Shown here piece by piece: positions 22,932 through 48,818 of a stretch of DNA of 64,000 nucleotides. The notes beneath the pieces are model-generated. The model saw only the letters and a program-made list of their open reading frames with translations, did no database searches and was not told where the DNA came from. Position 1 is the stretch's first letter, and each line of letters opens with the position of its first letter. The translations under genes were made by a program, and so were the position numbers. The DNA is from Megamerina dolium (Eukaryota; Arthropoda; Insecta; Diptera; Megamerinidae): contig OY978527.1 in the NCBI GenBank assembly GCA_963854835.1, positions 35,859,040-35,923,039 on the forward strand, given 5' to 3'.

Positions 22932-23095
22932 CAGCGGTGTAGCCAGCAGGGTATTAGATGAAAAAGATGTATGAGAAAAAAGTTTTAATGAATTATTTCT
23001 AAATATCAATCTATTATTATTTTTATTTTTTAACAAGTCAATATTGTCCAATGGGGGTATCTATCCCCCTGATTCCCTCTCCTGGCTATGCCTCT
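22932..23095. mobile_element. hAT-like MITE
   Basis: A 164-bp segment with imperfect terminal inverted repeats. The left end starts CAGCGGTGTAGCCAGCAGGG, and the right end, read inverted, is AGAGGCATAGCCAGGAGAGG. The CAG...GTAGCCAG pattern is a common hAT terminus. Flanks are CA/TA microsatellite, so the 8-bp target duplication cannot be judged. No coding capacity. Confidence 0.55.
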
Positions 23096-23279
23096 ACACG
23101 CACACACACACATATATATATTTATTCTAACTGAAGAGAAAAATGCCGAGCAAACTATACCTCAAAAACCATATTTGACCTTTAAAGGCGCAACAAAGCA
23201 ATTTATATTTCATTTCGTATATTTTCAGTATATTATTATTTGTTTATCATTTACACATATGTAAGTATAAACGTAATAT

Positions 23280-24510
23280 ATAGGGTGTAGTAAGAAATTC
23301 TCCTCCTCTCCTCTCCTATTGGCAAAAACTGGCCGCTTCTGACCGTCCAATTGTTGGTAGTACAGGTCCGAATTAAGAGTTTGGCTTATAACCTAAACAG
23401 ACGTCAGCATTAATCCGGATTACCGGCGCACTTAATCCGAATAAAATATTATCCTGACAGACGGCAGTATTGCGGATTAACTAAACGGCTGATTGCTGTT
23501 TTATTAGGTCTGCTCACTTGCATTACTATCACTATCAATTTGTGTCAGCTGTTACTCTCGTTATGAGGAAATCTACAAGAAGTACATGAACTGCAAACTA
23601 TCAGAAACTTGTAAATTGACATTCACAGTTCGTAATTGACAGCTGGATTTATTTGTTCGCCAACGCTTTTCATGTTGAAAACTGTTAACAATTGTTGAAA
23701 GTTTTTTGTTAGCGAAGACACCTAATATTTTGTAAAATTTTTTTTTTTGTAATCTTATGCAGTGTTGCCATCGCAAATTGCCCTAATCCTCTTTTATCTT
23801 GAGAATTAACTCATAGAGTTAATGCGGATTAGCTGCAGTTAATTCGAATTAACTCGGTAATCCGGAATTAGGCTGCCGTCTGTCTAGGCTATTAGGGAGG
23901 AAGCTCATAGTAGATCATTAGCTGACAATCGCACCAAATTCTTGGTGCGATTCTGGAATTCTTTTCTGACCATCAATTCTGGCTGGGCCATAATATGTGT
24001 CGGCTCAATGCGATTCAATCACAACCGTTTTCACTTGACATTGTTGTAAGTGATCCAATTTTCATTACTAGTCACCATCCGCTTCAGAAAGGGATCGATT
24101 TAGAAGCAATTTAGCATTGATTCGCAGATGATAATTTGGTCCATGAGGTTTTTTTATTGCGTTGACTCGTGTGGCACCTCTACATCAAACTACTTTATGT
24201 ATCTAGCCTTATTGAAGTGGTTCCAAGTGGGCAATCAAAACAGTGCTTACATGATGGCTAGACTCTACGATTTTCACGATTTTCACGATTTTCTCGACAT
24301 TTTCGACAATTGGCATTTTAGAGAATGGTGCATCTTTGACATCAAAATTACCGGAACGGAATGGACGAAATTAAAAAATGCGCGTGATTGGCTGTTACAG
24401 TATGAAGATCATAATTCTATACTACTCACATTTTCAGCAGCCTTACTACATCAATAGTTATTTGTACTTATGTATATTGTAAACAAAAAATAAAGCAGCG
24501 TAATTTTTTT
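23280..24510 (-). pseudogene. Mariner relic (mellifera-like) interrupted by a MITE
   Basis: On the minus strand from 24457 leftward: NFDVKDAPFSKMPIVENVEKI, HVSTVLIAHLEPL, FLKRMVTSNENWITYNNVK, and W.DCQLMIYYELPP at 23900. After the MITE at 23390-23890, SQTLNSDLYYQQLDG and RPVFANRRG continue the same protein. The order matches a mellifera-type mariner transposase, with the first catalytic motif changed (TGDEKW becomes TSNENW). Stops are frequent. The plus-strand frame 24128-24457 is its shadow. Confidence 0.75.
23390..23891 (-). mobile_element. MITE family A, copy 2, inside the mariner relic
   Basis: About 500 bp, inverted relative to copy 1, with the same ends (right end CTGCCGTCTGTCTAGGC; the left end is more eroded) and TA on both sides. 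The internal minus-strand frame 23573-23776 shares a long matching run with the translation of copy 1 and ends at the same stop. Confidence 0.8.
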
Positions 24511-26160
24511 CTCTTTGAAACGATGCCGTTTTGCAGACAAGCAGTTGTCAATTCTTCCAGCATCATATTCTTAAATTACCACACATCATTCAACCTTTTA
24601 GTCAAATCGTCGCTTAACTTGAAACGGATATTTTTCGAAATACGGAAGGAACTGAATTTCGAAAATAAAATTATTTATAAAAACTGAATGGATTGGGGCA
24701 ACAAATCAGCACCTAAAGTTGTGAATGTTACACTGCAGAATGTATGTATGGTTCTTTGCTATACTACCCGAAAGCGAGCACAAGAAAATATGTCATTCGT
24801 TCGCCGAGCCAAATATCAATATTACAATGGCTAAGTGATTTGCTTTGATATAGAACACTTGAAATTTTGTAATAAAACAAATTATGCATTTTTTGAATAC
24901 TACATATATCATTAATTTTGTTTTTATTATTTATAAACATTCACTTCTTCCAATAATTTAGTGTACATACGGGTATATGTGAAGATAGATATTCATATTC
25001 ATATAATCGCATATACAATTGCAATTAATAGTGAATTATTTATAAATCAATAGATATATGCTTGCGAACATACAATTAAATATGTATAAATAAATTTAGA
25101 AATTACAAATTGATAGCTATTATTATATCGTGCACTACTCAACATTCCAAAATCAATAACATAACAAAACAGGTACCCAAGTCAATAGTGGATTACAGAT
25201 TGTTGGAAATTAATAAAACAAATTCAACAATAACCAGTTTTAAAATGTTCATTTTGTAAAATATAGTTGGTTTTTTACTATTCTCCGATTGTATCCCCAA
25301 CGTCACGAAACGAAATTCGCTCTATGTCTTAGTGGTCCCCTCATAATTGATCAAATTTTTAGTAGTAAGTCTTTTCTTGTTAGGGTTCGTTATGTTTGAA
25401 TTGTTCTATCTACATAAAATGTATTTATAAATTATGTATAAATGCAAATAATGCAAAATTCGGAGAAAAAAAACAACCCTGAAAGAAATCATATAAATAA
25501 AACAGAAAAATTGAATACACTTGATGCACACAATTGATGTTTAAATACACAATATTCATTGTTATGCAAACATTTTATTTTATTATGCAATATTATTTAT
25601 AATAATTAAAATAAAATATAAAAATAAACATATTTTTATAAATTTTCTTTTAGATTGTATTAATATAAATTTATTTATTTGAAATACACAAAATTTAGGC
25701 ACATTGATTAGGACGTTTATATTTGAAGAAAAAAAAAATTTTCTATATACATGTGTTTGGAAAATATTGGAAATATATTCAAATAATTTTTTTTATTAAA
25801 TATACACATTTTTAAATATATCTGTAACTAAAACCAGTAACCGCTCAAGTATATTTTGTGAATATTGATTATTGGGAAACGTTTTGAAATTTCTGAATGA
25901 TACCGACAAATCAAATATTAAGGGACTTTTGATATAATCTCAAGGCTGAAACTAGTATTAAAAATCTTATTATGGACTTATTTATTCTTCGGGTTTAAAT
26001 GAATATTAATTTTTGTTTGTTTGTATTTACCGTCAGTGTTAGTGGTGGCCATAACTCGACTTAAAGGGTTATTGCTTTTTGCCATAGATGTGTATATAGA
26101 CATTTATTTTATATGCAATTAATTTAATGTTAATCTAAATTAAGTTTTATATGTACGTAC
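24511..26160. other. AT-rich intergenic DNA
   Basis: No supported gene or element; long A/T runs dominate. Confidence 0.45.
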
Positions 26161-26161
26161 A

Positions 26162-26368
26162 TTAAGGTGCCTCACCCTCCGTACAAAAGAAAAGTTGCTG
26201 TATTTCTAACAGTGAAATACGAGTTTGAAGCTTAGTTAGGCTGAACATAATTAGGTATTTAGAGGTCTTTTTTTCAAAGCGGTTCAGCTCTTTCTAAAGG
26301 ATTTAGCCGAAATATTTTGGTGGACATCGCTGATAAAACCAACAACTTTGTTGGGTGAGGCATCTTAA
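26162..26368. mobile_element. TTAA-flanked MITE candidate
   Basis: About 199 bp between two TTAA tetranucleotides, with 12-bp inverted ends: GGTGCCTCACCC on the left and, inverted, GATGCCTCACCC on the right. TTAA duplication is typical of piggyBac-type elements. No coding capacity. Confidence 0.55.
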
Positions 26369-27116
26369 TTTAATTAAAATAGTTTTATTTAAATAATTTT
26401 CATTGTTGTTTTGTTGTTATTACTACTAATTAAGCAGTGTTTTTTTTTCATGTTTTCTTTGCATTTGTTAAATTATCACAACCGTTGCTATAAAACACGC
26501 ATGCGTTACTTTCTTTAATATGATGTTATTGTATGTTTAAATGTTTATAGATTTTATATTATTTATACATTTAATTATTTATGTATAGTATGTTATATTT
26601 TATATAAATTATTTTTGAAAGTGTGTTTGTACAATTTTTCACAATCACACATTTCCATTCAATATTTCAAACTCTATATATGTAGTACTTATAGATTTAA
26701 TTCATTTGACCGTATACTCGTACATACTACTATTACTATTTATGAGTGCTATATACATATATGTATGTGCATGTGTATGTATGCAGTCGCATTTAATTAT
26801 ATTATTTCTTATTAAACTATTTGTTATTTGATTAAAAAATAAAATTGCACTTTTTTCGTTTTGCTACAATATCAATTGATTATTCTCTATACTCCATATA
26901 TATAAAGAGAGACAGAGAGAACAATATATCTGAAAAACAAAACATAAAGCATTTATTTATTTATTTCATATTTACATTAAATTTGTGTGCATCATACTTA
27001 ATTCTTGTGATTTTTATTGACTTATGCTTTCATGCTCATGCATCTCACTTCGAGACAGAGTTGTTCACCATGAGAAAAGCGTACATTACATACTCGTTCT
27101 TGTGCATGATATGTAT

Positions 27117-40872
<13,756 letters not shown>

Positions 40873-40879
40873 CTAAAAA

Positions 40880-41670
40880 TAAACAAACAGAAAGGAATTT
40901 CAGTATTTTTATTTTAAATGTACGTAATTAATTAAAAATGGTAATAAGAATAATAAATAGTTTTCCACATTCAATTATTTGAAAATCAATTACATTTCTT
41001 ATATTACATTATAATGGCTTAAGAAGAAATTCAATAAATAAGTAACACTGTCTATAGGGCTATCCCGCGAAAAAATAAACTTTCCGTTCACAGGATTTCC
41101 TTAGCTTTTTCAACATTTTGCTACTCTAGAAATCTTCATTATTTTAATTCCCTTCCCTAGCCCTACAGGCTCTTTTTAAAAATAAAAAAGAATAAATTTT
41201 GTGGGTAGAAAAATGTTTTTTGTTTAGACTTATAGGCCCATAGTTATAATCAAAGCTAAAATCTTCCTAAAGTTGAAATCGTCTTTTGGACAGGTTTTTG
41301 TATGAGGAAATATGTCAAACAAGTCGATTCAAAATTTTAGATTATTATTACTTTGACTACAACAGAGCTGTAAAAGATTTGAATCATTACGGAATTCACT
41401 CACCCTTAATTCTTTTAAAAGCTGCATCAACGAGGCTGCACTCATTTGCTTCGAATTCATTAAAGAATGACAGACGAACCATTCATCATTCTCAAAAGCT
41501 TAAAATTATCACACTTTCTAATTCAGTAAAGAGTGGGAATTGAAAAATTTCAATCACATTCTTTAAAGGCTTAAAAATATGATGAATTCATTCAATATTA
41601 TAACTCTTTTAAACTCTGAAATACTGGAAATATGATATTATTTATTACCATGAAAAGCATAGCTGCTTTG
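40880..41670. other. Upstream intron or flank of the GRXCR exon
   Basis: Directly 5' of the glutaredoxin exon on the minus strand. The polypyrimidine tract and AG acceptor lie at 40873-40890. No further coding exon was recognised. Confidence 0.4.
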
Positions 41671-41679
41671 GAACAAACC

Positions 41680-41900
41680 CCATGGTGTTATTATGAAGGT
41701 AGAGCAACTACAAAAAATTCCTATTGGCTGCGCTTATAATGTCAGAAACTGGCGTCTTATAGTGTCAAGCTGGTGTGTTTCTTGTTTCCTTTTCAACTTC
41801 TTCTTCTTTTCCCATGTGTTTGTTGTTGTTTTATTTACTTTTTCTCCTTCTTTCATGAGAACTCTTTCCAATGGCTCTACCTTGTGTTATAATACCATGG
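41680..41900. mobile_element. MITE candidate with CCATGG ends
   Basis: About 221 bp with imperfect terminal inverted repeats of about 26 bp: left CCATGGTGTTATTATGAAGG followed by TAGAGC; right, inverted, CCATGGTATTATAACACAAG followed by GTAGAGC. Flanks read ACAAACC and CAAAACC, a possible eroded 7-bp duplication. No coding capacity. Confidence 0.5.
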
Positions 41901-43555
41901 CAAAACCAATCAGCTGTTATTATTCACATAAATAAATGAATTTTACGTTTTCAATAATAGATATATATCAAAAAAAATTTTAGCGAACCTTTTCAATTAC
42001 AGAAAAAAATATGCCATATAAAATGTCATAGCGTTTATCAAACCAAATATCGGATAGCTTTCCCATTCTTCAATGATGTGTTGACTTTGCGATGAAGAAT
42101 TCTCACAATCAATTAAATTTTCACTTTCACGTTTGAAAAGAAATTAACGAATCTTTATATATCTACGCATTATACATAAATATGCATATATACGTAGAAT
42201 TCTTTAAGGAGGTTAAACTACCAGGAACAAACATGCTAATCGTTACTTCTCAATTTATTAAAAAGATTACGTAAAAACAAACAAAAAAATTGTAATACGA
42301 AATAAAACTTTTATACATTTTTGCATTTAATACTTTCTTTATATTTAATATAAGCCACTGGCAACCCAGAAATGAAAAACCCAACAACCATACAGATATT
42401 TTGTAAACAACAAAACGGGAAGAAGAAGAAAGGCTGTCAGCTTGCTATTGAATGGATATCGCCACTCCCATTCTTTTTAGGCTGCAGCCATCTGCGGCTG
42501 CATTCATTAAAATTTCAATTCAGTGTGAATTCTTTAGCATTTTCAATTCATGAATTGAAAACGAATAGAACTCATTCATTTTTATCAGCCTAAAGATTTC
42601 ACACACTGAATGCTAGGAAAAAAAATTGCAGCTTTTCAAAATTTAAATAAAAGAATTAAAAGTGAAAATGAGTTCACACTTTTACAGCTCTGGACTACAA
42701 GTACGGGCCATGCTTCTTTGGGCGAATTTATAGTGTCCACTTTTAGGCGCAAGAATAAATTTAGCGAAATACAAAAAAAAAAATCCTGTTCCTCCTGTTA
42801 AGTGAAATAGTATTTCTTGTCAAAATTCCTGTTATTTATTATTCAATGGCTAAAAAATGTCATTTAGTGGTGTTATTTTTTATTATTAGAGAAATTTTTT
42901 TAATAGAAGCAATATGAAATCTATCAAGTGCTTTGACATAAAAATTTTTTGAAATTCGAAAAAATTTAGTTTTTCGACTTGGCATGAGCCCTTCAACTGT
43001 GGAGAAATAACCAAAAAGTTTTTAACGTTCGAATAAAGTATCCAAATAAAAAAGAAAAAGTCTGGATTTCTGGTCGTAGTGAATTGATTGCAGATAGGCC
43101 ATAAGTAATACACCTGCATATGTACTTGTAACTATACAGTTCGATGAGTAAGTTTTGGCATTAGGCACAGTCTGTTAGTCATTCAATAGCAATTGGGTTA
43201 GTTACTTAGCTGTCAGACAAGTTCAATGCATTTCAACAAGCTAAGTTCGTGCGAACGTATTTCGTTGGAAATGCATCACAATAAACTACTTAAACTATAT
43301 TGATTTTATTGGAGTTACCTCCAATTGACTGGGCAATATTTTATAACAATTTAGTCATAATGTCCGACTACCTAGAAGAATATAGCATATAATTAAAAAA
43401 AAAATTTTATTTTCATACTGGTGTATCACATACCATGTCTTATTTTTATTCATAATTGTATTTACATGTTTAAGCTGACATTGCTCATATTTTTTTTTTA
43501 GCTGTGAGTAGTAATTGTAGTTTACAATAGATTATCATTTATTTATGATATTTAT
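41901..43555. other. Unassigned AT-rich DNA
   Basis: No gene. A perfect 22-bp palindrome around CAATTCATGAATTG lies at 42540-42561. The open frames 41693-41935 and 42372-42801 show no domain. Confidence 0.45.
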
Positions 43556-43559
43556 ACCC

Positions 43560-43680
43560 TGGTTTTCTCTGAAGCCTGAACACTTTTCACCTCAGATGAG
43601 AGCATGATTGAGGTTTTCCAGAGAAAAGTCCATGGCAAGATTTTGGGACATTATACTTATACTTGTCCATACCTCCGGAG
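43560..43680 (+). pseudogene. RTE-like LINE fragment
   Basis: A short match: SDESMIEVFQRKVHGKILG, equivalent to SDERMLGVLERKVLRRIFG in the 53659-56315 element. Too short to date. Confidence 0.55.
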
Positions 43681-43689
43681 CTCTCTTCA

Positions 43690-45235
43690 CATAGTTACAA
43701 ACATCTGAACAAATAGAATAGACCATTGCACCTGTACAGGATATGAATATTGTGCCAATACTGTGAAACGACTGGACCTGAACTGATCTTGATGGTACGT
43801 TAATGCTAATGCTAACTTGATGAATATCGTCACTACCCTTTTTATGACTTATTGCTTGTAATTTCTGGATATTGATGAATAAAGTCAAGTGCAAATGCAA
43901 TACTTCTCACCCTTTTTAGAAGCTGATTTGATGTCAGACGAACTATGGAAGACAGTGTTGAATATTTTTGTTATATTGCTAATGCTGGACAGTGGCACAG
44001 AATATGCTTTCCAAAAAAAGGTGACAACTTGTCTCTTTATATAGACTTATTTTATGGATTTGCTAATTCCTATTTTTGGTCTGACGAACCTTTTGCTTTG
44101 TCCTGTAGGTCCCTTTGTTGCAGAGGTCGAAGACAAGAGCGGTACCTAATCATAGTACCTAATTAGTATCCAATTGGTAATAATCCATAATAAACTCCAT
44201 TGATTTGGCATGAGGAAGCAAAACTCAATTAGTTTGACTTTAAGAAAATTATTATAAAACATTCAATTGGTTTTAGGGAATGATAAAATTAAATTGATTG
44301 CATTCTTCTTCAGTTTGGCTACATGTATGTACAAAAAAAGAAATATGCAAAAAGAAAATAGAATATGAAAACAGAATACAAAATACGAAATGCAATTAAT
44401 TAAGCATATATGAAATGAAAGGAAAGGAGAAAGACTCTTTAGTTTGTTTCCAACAATAACAAGTTAAATTCTACATAGGCACATACAATGTACAATATAC
44501 ATACACATACATACATACACAAAGTTAATGATGTCAACAAAGCGATGGATTTAAAAGGCCCCATTTGCAATTTCGAAACGCTTTCAGTTCTATAAAACAA
44601 CAATAAAATTCGCAACAACTATGCAAACTGGTTAAAAACATTTTAACATAAATTCTTGAATATGTAGACATAACTTCCTCAATATACACACACACACACA
44701 CTAACCTAATACGTATATGTAAAATATATGTAAACAATAAATGAGAATAAATAACAACAAACATTGAAAAAAAAACTTTAAAACGGTGCAAGTAATACTC
44801 CTAACACACTAAATCATAAGTCGATAGTATAGATAATTTAACTTAAAAGTGGTAAAATGCAGATAAGCAGCAACTTGTATTTACGTATAAAGTAGAATGT
44901 ATCAATTCAAGCAATTCCATATACATACATATATCAATTCATGGTCGTTGTATTAAATTCTCTGAGGATCACTTTCGTATATGGCCACAGCAAAAAAATA
45001 AAATACTCGTAAAATGAAAATCTTATATAGGCAGATGTAAGAATAGTGCAAGAAAAGTGGGCCACATACATATAGCCATACAAACTGACTGACTGATGCA
45101 ATTAGAAAGCTATATGCATCTCACTTGTTCAGAAAAAGAAAATTCATTCAAAAACTTACACTACGTACGTGTAAACAGCGTCTATGTGGTAATAGATTAT
45201 CTCTCTGACTATCGATATACGCTTTGGTCCTGATA
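43690..45235. other. Unassigned AT-rich DNA
   Basis: No supported gene; short CA microsatellite near 44685-44700. The minus-strand frame 43592-43900 lies partly antisense to the RTE fragment and was not called. Confidence 0.4.
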
Positions 45236-45239
45236 TATA

Positions 45240-45600
45240 GGCTCCAGACCAGATAATCTTCCGGAACCCCAGATCAACGGACTGGGTTCTGTAAAAGCAA
45301 ACAGTCTAAGAACTCTTGGTTTCTAATTCTTCATTGCTGCCCACCATAGCCAGCAAGCTAGCTCTTAGGAAACAGGGAAAAAACAGAAACCAACTGGATG
45401 ATCAAAAGATCTAGTAGTGTCTAGGAAAATCTGCCATAGGCTTTATAATAAGGCTAAATCCAGTCGAACAATCGCTAACTGAGAAACCAAGAAGGTCTAC
45501 CTAAGGGACTATTAACACGATAGTAGGGGAATCGAGAATCATGGAAGCTCTTAGGAAAATTATTTCAAAAAGTCCCAGCAATCCAAATAGCAATTTATAC
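45240..45600 (+). pseudogene. R1/LOA-like LINE linker relic
   Basis: Higher in GC than its flanks. Broken frames give SRKICHRLYNKAKSSRTIAN, then KKVYLRDY and SWKLL/ENYFKKSQQS. This resembles the R/K-rich linker between endonuclease and reverse transcriptase (WETYK.YL..YKR..R.AKR..W) in R1- and LOA-like LINEs. It ends where SINE copy 2 begins. Confidence 0.45.
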
Positions 45601-45618
45601 ATTTGCCTCCCGAAAATA

Positions 45619-45982
45619 AAAAAATAAAAATGAATATGTGGCACTTAAAGCCCCAAAGGGCTCATTGGCCGAGCTTCTCTTCCATTACTGTTGTGCGTCT
45701 TAAATTTTGGACAATATTAGAAGGGACCTACTTATTTTAGCCGGTTCCGAACGGCAGAACACTTGTGCCATCACTTTTTCTGAGCTTTGTCACAGAGTTC
45801 TTTTAGAAGCTTTTTCATGGCAAGTTGTTACTGTCGGAAGAATTGCCAATTGCTTGCCGACAGGTGGGTACCGTTCGAAAGAAATATCTTATCGATATTA
45901 AATTTGTTATGCATCAGCCGGGGATTGAACCACGACCTACAGATCAGAAGGCGAACACACTAACCACTGAGCTACGGCACCC
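45619..45982 (-). mobile_element. tRNA-derived SINE, copy 2
   Basis: Same family as copy 1, with head GGGTGCCGTAGCTCAGTGG at the right and an A-rich tail at the left. The target duplication GAAAATA (or CCCGAAAATA including bases shared with the head) lies at 45609-45618 and 45980-45989. Confidence 0.85.
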
Positions 45983-45989
45983 GAAAATA

Positions 45990-47505
45990 GTATTCGTGAA
46001 ATTGTTAAGTGGCAGCAAAGTGCAAAAAATTTTCATTTGCCATAATGAAACTACCTGTCTCTTATTGTATCATATCTATGTCTATCTATTAAGATTAATA
46101 TTTTTATTATTATCTACTATAAAGTATATAGGTACTTATAGTACTATAAAACACATATTATGTTATTTCATTTCTTGTATCCATTCTCATTTCATTGTTG
46201 CTAATTTCGATTTTATGAAATGAGTTGGTTGTAACCCAATTTTGAAATAAATGTTTCTGTTAATTACCTATGTTGTTGTTTTTATTTCACACATATACAT
46301 ACTGAAATATAATTTGCTAATGACTTAGCGTCTTTTCCAGAAGTATAAGTGAAACGTTTAAACGCTATTCCGAGGCAATTATTCGCTTACATTAAACATT
46401 TATATATATTGTTGTACACATTTTGTATGTATTTTACATTTAAGTATGAGAATGGCAAATAAACAATTTGTACAACCATAAATGTTGCATTGTCTTTACA
46501 TTATATGAGTAAATATCATATTTACTTGTCATGCGAATGTACATTTTAATCAAGGTCGTATGCAACAGTTTTTAAACAGAGCAATATTTATGATTGCAAA
46601 CAATTTGTGAACATTTTTACAAAATATGTTTATCATTATTAGATTAATTGTCTTTTGCAGGGCTGTGCTATTAATCGTTTAATCGCACAATCTAATTAAT
46701 CAATTATTCGTTTTATGAAAATGTTGATTAATCAAATAACAATTTATTCGAGTAAGAAGTATCATTTTGTTTAACCAAATCTAAATTATTCAATTAATGA
46801 GAATTTGATTAATGAAAATAAAATTATTCCGACGGCGCATTCTAGATCTTCATCTTGATATAATTTGATATACTAAAATACTGTTACTAATCTAATAATA
46901 CTAATACTGTTATTAATCTTGTCTCCATATCATCTCAGTCACGTTCCCATCGTCCAATTTTTTTGAACATACATTCTTACTCTGTAACTTTACTCCCTAG
47001 AGAGGCTCCATTTATTTTGTAGGAGTGCTGTCTATACATTTACCCACTTGGCAATTCTTGGGTAATTATGAGACTATTTATTGATATTGAAATTCTTTTA
47101 AGTTTAGAGAGAAGGTGTATTCAAAAAATGTTGTGGCAAAAAATTCTTTTTAACCATTTAGCAAATATTTTGGGTAATTTCATGAATGTTTCAAATTTAA
47201 TGTTTTTATTTGATATTAGCGGTGAAATATGACCTAACCGAGTAAAACCAACCTCGGACCAGCGATCCCCAATGCATATTCAAATATATATCTCGTCTGG
47301 TGGGCAAGGCTTTTATCTTTTTTCTTGTAGTAGTGTTATGTTCATGTTAATATAAATATATAGTATCATAAGAAAGTGTCCATTTTACGAGTTACGTCGT
47401 TAGTTACAGATAAACGCTCATTGAATTGTATAATTGTATAATTTTTCTTGCAAATTATGTCTACTCTCTACATGGCTATATTTTCGAAAGCAGTACTGTT
47501 ATATT
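45990..47505. other. Unassigned AT-rich DNA
   Basis: No gene. A CAGGGCTGTGC motif at 46658 resembles a hAT end, but no partner was found. Confidence 0.4.
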
Positions 47506-47676
<171 letters not shown>

Positions 47677-48240
47677 TAAATGTTATATTTCAATGAAATA
47701 TCAAATGTTTTTCTGATCGATATTGATATTGATCTCAAATTATTTAGACTTCATGAGTTCAAAACCATCAGATCTTTTTGACAGTGTTTTCTGTATAATT
47801 TATTACTTAAAAATTATCAGTATTTTCCGCGTATTCCATCATGAAAATGTATCTTATTAAAGTGCTCCACTACCTTAAAATGTCTCGCTGATAGTTTTTG
47901 TCGCATTTGAACACCCCATAGGATACACCCCACCGAACCATCACTGATGTCAGATGATGATATGTTCGTTCGTTCCTTGGCTTCCTTAAAATATCGTGCA
48001 TTCACTCTATCATTCTGTATATTAAAATGGTAAAGATTTTTTTTCGTCAATAAACAGGATTTTTTAGTTAAGGCTCTTTACTTAACAGCGACAACATGTG
48101 GCTTGGTTTTTTTATCTAATAAAAAAACACTCGTAATAAGTCACAAATACGAGCTCTTTCTATTCTACATTTACATCTACATTTATTTCTACATATCAAC
48201 TGTCAAAACTACCAACATAACACGAGGCTAAGTAATTATA

Positions 48241-48816
48241 CAAGGTGCGACAACTATGTATTAAGACTGTCTCTAGAAAACACAATTAAAACACTATATC
48301 TGCTAATTGTTCGGTATATTTATTCAAAATATTCTCCTCCTGATTCAATACACTTGTTACATCGATTTAATAGTAATTCAAACGCGTGTTCCAGCTTATT
48401 TTTCGGAATTGACTCCAGTGCCCTCGTCGGAGCCCGTTGTATGGTCTGAATGTCATCACAAAAGCATCCTTTCATCTTCAATTTCAGTTTTGGGAACAAA
48501 AAGAAGTCGCACGGTGCCAAATCAGGTGAATACGGCGGGTGATTCAACACACAAACCTGATTTCGAGCCAAAAATTGACGAACAATGAGTGCTGTGTGTT
48601 AAATTTCATGTTAAATTTATTCTTAAAATTTCAACATCAAACGAACACGTGTTTTGTAAAATGAATGTCAATAACCATTAAATGTCAACCAATAGCCATG
48701 AAATTGACAGTTAGTAGAGGAAGGTTGAAGCTTCAAAACGCATGTGCTCCCACATAGATGGAGCGCTTGGTTGCTGAGATATGTTTCGAGTCTTAATACA
48801 TAGTTGTCGCACCTTG
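48241..48816 (-). mobile_element. Mariner deletion derivative with 28-bp perfect TIRs
   Basis: 576 bp between TA dinucleotides (48239-48240, 48817-48818). The terminal inverted repeats start CAAGGTGCGACAACTATGTA and match exactly over 28 bp. The interior minus-strand frame (48320-48571) is only the C terminus of a mariner transposase: HPPYSPDLAPCDFFLFPKLK with the third catalytic Asp, ending CIESGGEYFE and a stop. The DNA-binding domain and first two Asp residues are gone. Confidence 0.85.
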
Positions 48817-48818
48817 TA

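Noticed and set aside
43592..43900. 102-residue minus-strand ORF as a possible upstream GRXCR exon
   Set aside because: Partly antisense to an RTE fragment; no similarity in reading to the GRXCR N terminus and no convincing splice sites.
46658..46830. hAT element starting CAGGGCTGTGC
   Set aside because: No inverted partner end was found within a plausible distance.
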